DNA from: Sedimentisphaerales bacterium | GTDB taxonomy: Bacteria > Planctomycetota > Phycisphaerae > Sedimentisphaerales > SG8-4 | Length of the DNA: 5,463 bases | Reading direction: 5' to 3' | NCBI GenBank assembly: GCA_016932895.1 | Contig: JAFGCA010000001.1 | Span: forward strand, 1 to 5,463 | Part shown: positions 4,088-5,463 of the stretch, piece after piece | Position numbering within the stretch: the stretch's first letter is position 1 | Layout of the letters: each line of letters starts with the position of its first letter | Notes under the pieces: generated by a model | The model's input: the letters and a program-made list of their open reading frames with translations, nothing else | Databases searched by the model: none | Told to the model about the DNA's origin: nothing | Program-made: the position numbers and the translations under genes

Positions 4088-5463
4088 ATGCAGAGGAAGC
4101 AACATCGCAGATTTCTGACGGCCGTCACCGGGTGCGTCGCGTGCTTGCTGCTCGCGTTCTCGGTGCAGGACAGCGAGGCCACGCCCCAATGGCAAATGGT
4201 GAACGCCAACGCCCACGGCACCGCCAATGTCCCCTGGCTCGGCCCTCAGTCTGCCTCTTTTCTGTGGGAACTCGACGTGAACACCGGCTCCGGCTGGCTG
4301 AATGACCCTATCCTGATTGGGGAAGACGGCACCGTGTACGCAATCTGCAACAGCCATCTGCTCGCCGTCGATCCCGCAGGTTCGGTCAAGTGGTCCAAGA
4401 GCATTGCGACTGTTCGCGGGCTCGCCCTGAGTTCTTCCGGGAGGCTCTACTTCACGGGAGACGACAAGAAGCTGCACGCCTACACCTCCACCGGCACGGA
4501 GCTTTCCTGGTCCCCCCTCAGTTTTCCGGGCAACCTCGGCTATCCCGTTGTCGGGTCCGACGGCACTATTTTCGCTCCCTGCGACGATGGCTACGTGTAC
4601 GCGATCAGTTCGTCCGGCCAAGTCCGGTGGAGGACTTACGTCAAAGCCGAGCACGGAAGGCATTGCGCTCTCGGCTACTCGGGGCGGCTCTATGTTCCCG
4701 CCGCCCAATCTCCATACGATCTTTACTGCCTGAACGCTGCCAACGGTGCGGTCATCTGGCAGTATGGGGATTCCGACATCGCCGCCAAGGGAATCCCCGG
4801 AGGAGTGGCCGTCGGCCCTGACGATACCGTCTATTTCGCCATTTACGGGAGCGGTGCTTCGGGCAGCGGCAAGGCATGTGCCGTGAACAGCGACGGCACG
4901 CTCAAATGGAAGCATCCAATCAGCTATCAGGCGAACAGCGTTTCACTTTGCCCCTCTCGCAATCGAGTCTACTTCGGTACGAATCATGAGGGGCTCTACG
5001 CCTTTGACCTGGCCGGAAGCCAAGTCGGCCAATTCAAGCCTGGAACATACTCGGACTTCTACGCCTCAGCGACAATCGCGTCCGACGGTACCGTCTATGC
5101 AGTCGAGGGCTACTACCAGGACACCCTGTACGCCCTCTCCGGAGACCTGACCACCGTCAAATGGTCCTACCACTTCGGACGAAACAGCCACAGCCCAGTT
5201 ACGGTTGGCACGGACGGCCGTCTCTATATCGGGGGCAACAGCGACAAGATTCTCGCATTCGGCCTGGACTATCCGCTGGGCCAGCAGGAAGAAACCGTTT
5301 CCCAAAACGGAATTCCGCAAGAGGCAACGGACACTGGGTGCAGCCAACTCAGCCCATTCTACATCGAGTCCGGCATCTTCGAACACCGCGCGACCGACAT
5401 TCTTCTTTCCGCCCGGGGTCTTCCGCTCCAGTTCACACGTTCCTACAACAACCGCGACCTCTA
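4088..5463 (+). CDS. Exported RHS/YD-repeat protein with N-terminal PQQ-like beta-propeller (3' end outside window)
   Basis: 458 codons are visible and the frame is open to the window edge. Residues 1-31 are a signal peptide: basic MQRKQHRRF, hydrophobic LTAVTGCVACLLLAFSV, likely cleavage after Ser-Glu-Ala31. Residues about 78-395 hold eight repeats of roughly 37-47 residues, each with a DGTVY-like strand followed by a L-x-A-(V/I/F/L) strand and often a KW, RW or IW end (DGTVY 80-84, GRLYF 118-122, DGTIF 158-162, GRLYV 199-203, DDTVYF 245-250, NRVYF 292-296, DGTVY 333-337, DGRLY 376-380). This is the PQQ-like (quinoprotein) propeller fold; residues for PQQ or metal binding are not evident, so a binding role is likelier than dehydrogenase activity. 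After a linker, residues 420-458 resemble the N-terminus of RHS proteins (DUF6531-like), with RGLPLQFTRSYNNRD near the edge. RHS/YD proteins form large shells that carry C-terminal toxins or act as adhesins; which applies cannot be seen, because the core and C-terminus are missing. Confidence 0.93.
   Translation, partial: MQRKQHRRFLTAVTGCVACLLLAFSVQDSEATPQWQMVNANAHGTANVPWLGPQSASFLWELDVNTGSGWLNDPILIGEDGTVYAICNSHLLAVDPAGSVKWSKSIATVRGLALSSSGRLYFTGDDKKLHAYTSTGTELSWSPLSFPGNLGYPVVGSDGTIFAPCDDGYVYAISSSGQVRWRTYVKAEHGRHCALGYSGRLYVPAAQSPYDLYCLNAANGAVIWQYGDSDIAAKGIPGGVAVGPDDTVYFAIYGSGASGSGKACAVNSDGTLKWKHPISYQANSVSLCPSRNRVYFGTNHEGLYAFDLAGSQVGQFKPGTYSDFYASATIASDGTVYAVEGYYQDTLYALSGDLTTVKWSYHFGRNSHSPVTVGTDGRLYIGGNSDKILAFGLDYPLGQQEETVSQNGIPQEATDTGCSQLSPFYIESGIFEHRATDILLSARGLPLQFTRSYNNRDL

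Noticed and set aside
4088..4180. Lipoprotein signal (Val-Thr-Gly-Cys16) in the RHS protein
   Set aside because: The hydrophobic stretch before Cys16 is too short and the main hydrophobic core follows it. Ordinary signal peptidase cleavage after Ser-Glu-Ala31 fits better.
4016..4915. 299-codon minus-strand frame opposite the gene junction
   Set aside because: It is antisense to two well-supported coding frames and spans their junction; its openness follows from the codon use of the sense genes.

Overview
The window holds a gene-free left part (about 1-1900) and two plus-strand genes read as a pair (1918-4086, and 4088 to the window edge). Both proteins begin with Sec-type signal peptides and are built from extracellular beta modules: FN3, PKD, FlgD-like Ig, a PQQ-type beta-propeller and the start of an RHS/YD-repeat region. 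That fits a Gram-negative with large exported RHS proteins. GC content, the domain mix and the style of the intergenic DNA suggest the PVC group (Kiritimatiellota, Lentisphaerota or Verrucomicrobiota). This placement is an inference; no marker gene is present.

Region 1-1900. I find no convincing gene. Long open frames occur in several frames at once, as expected of GC- and C-rich DNA with few stops, and their translations are Pro/Arg-rich without recognisable domains. The region is instead unusually rich in inverted repeats. On the left (1-124) are tandem mini-hairpins with 3-nt loops. In the middle (about 412-1273) is a series of longer imperfect hairpins, the best being 791-844 (23 pairs in 54 nt) and 1132-1178 (17 pairs, all internal loops symmetric). 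On the right (1278-1788) are short, very GC-rich hairpins. By hand I count about 14 perfect stems of at least 6 bp with 3-6 nt loops, against about 3 expected at this base composition. The minus strand also carries a textbook G-quadruplex motif at 144-158. Whether this is a long structured RNA, an island of palindromic repeats or decayed DNA cannot be decided from one copy.

Region 1883-1980. A promoter-like pair (TTGTCG, 17 nt, TGA-GACAAT) lies so close to the ATG at 1918 that transcription would begin at about the start codon. The first gene therefore looks leaderless, or else starts further in (GTG 1948 or ATG 1981).

Region 1918-5463. The first gene encodes a 722-aa exported protein: FN3, a duplicated ~70-residue module, PKD and three FlgD-like Ig domains. 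One base after its stop comes the second gene, whose visible 458 residues are a signal peptide, an eight-repeat PQQ-like propeller and the start of an RHS N-terminal (DUF6531-like) segment. The tight spacing suggests translational coupling and a joint role at the cell surface. The RHS core, any C-terminal toxin or other cargo, and any immunity gene lie beyond the window.
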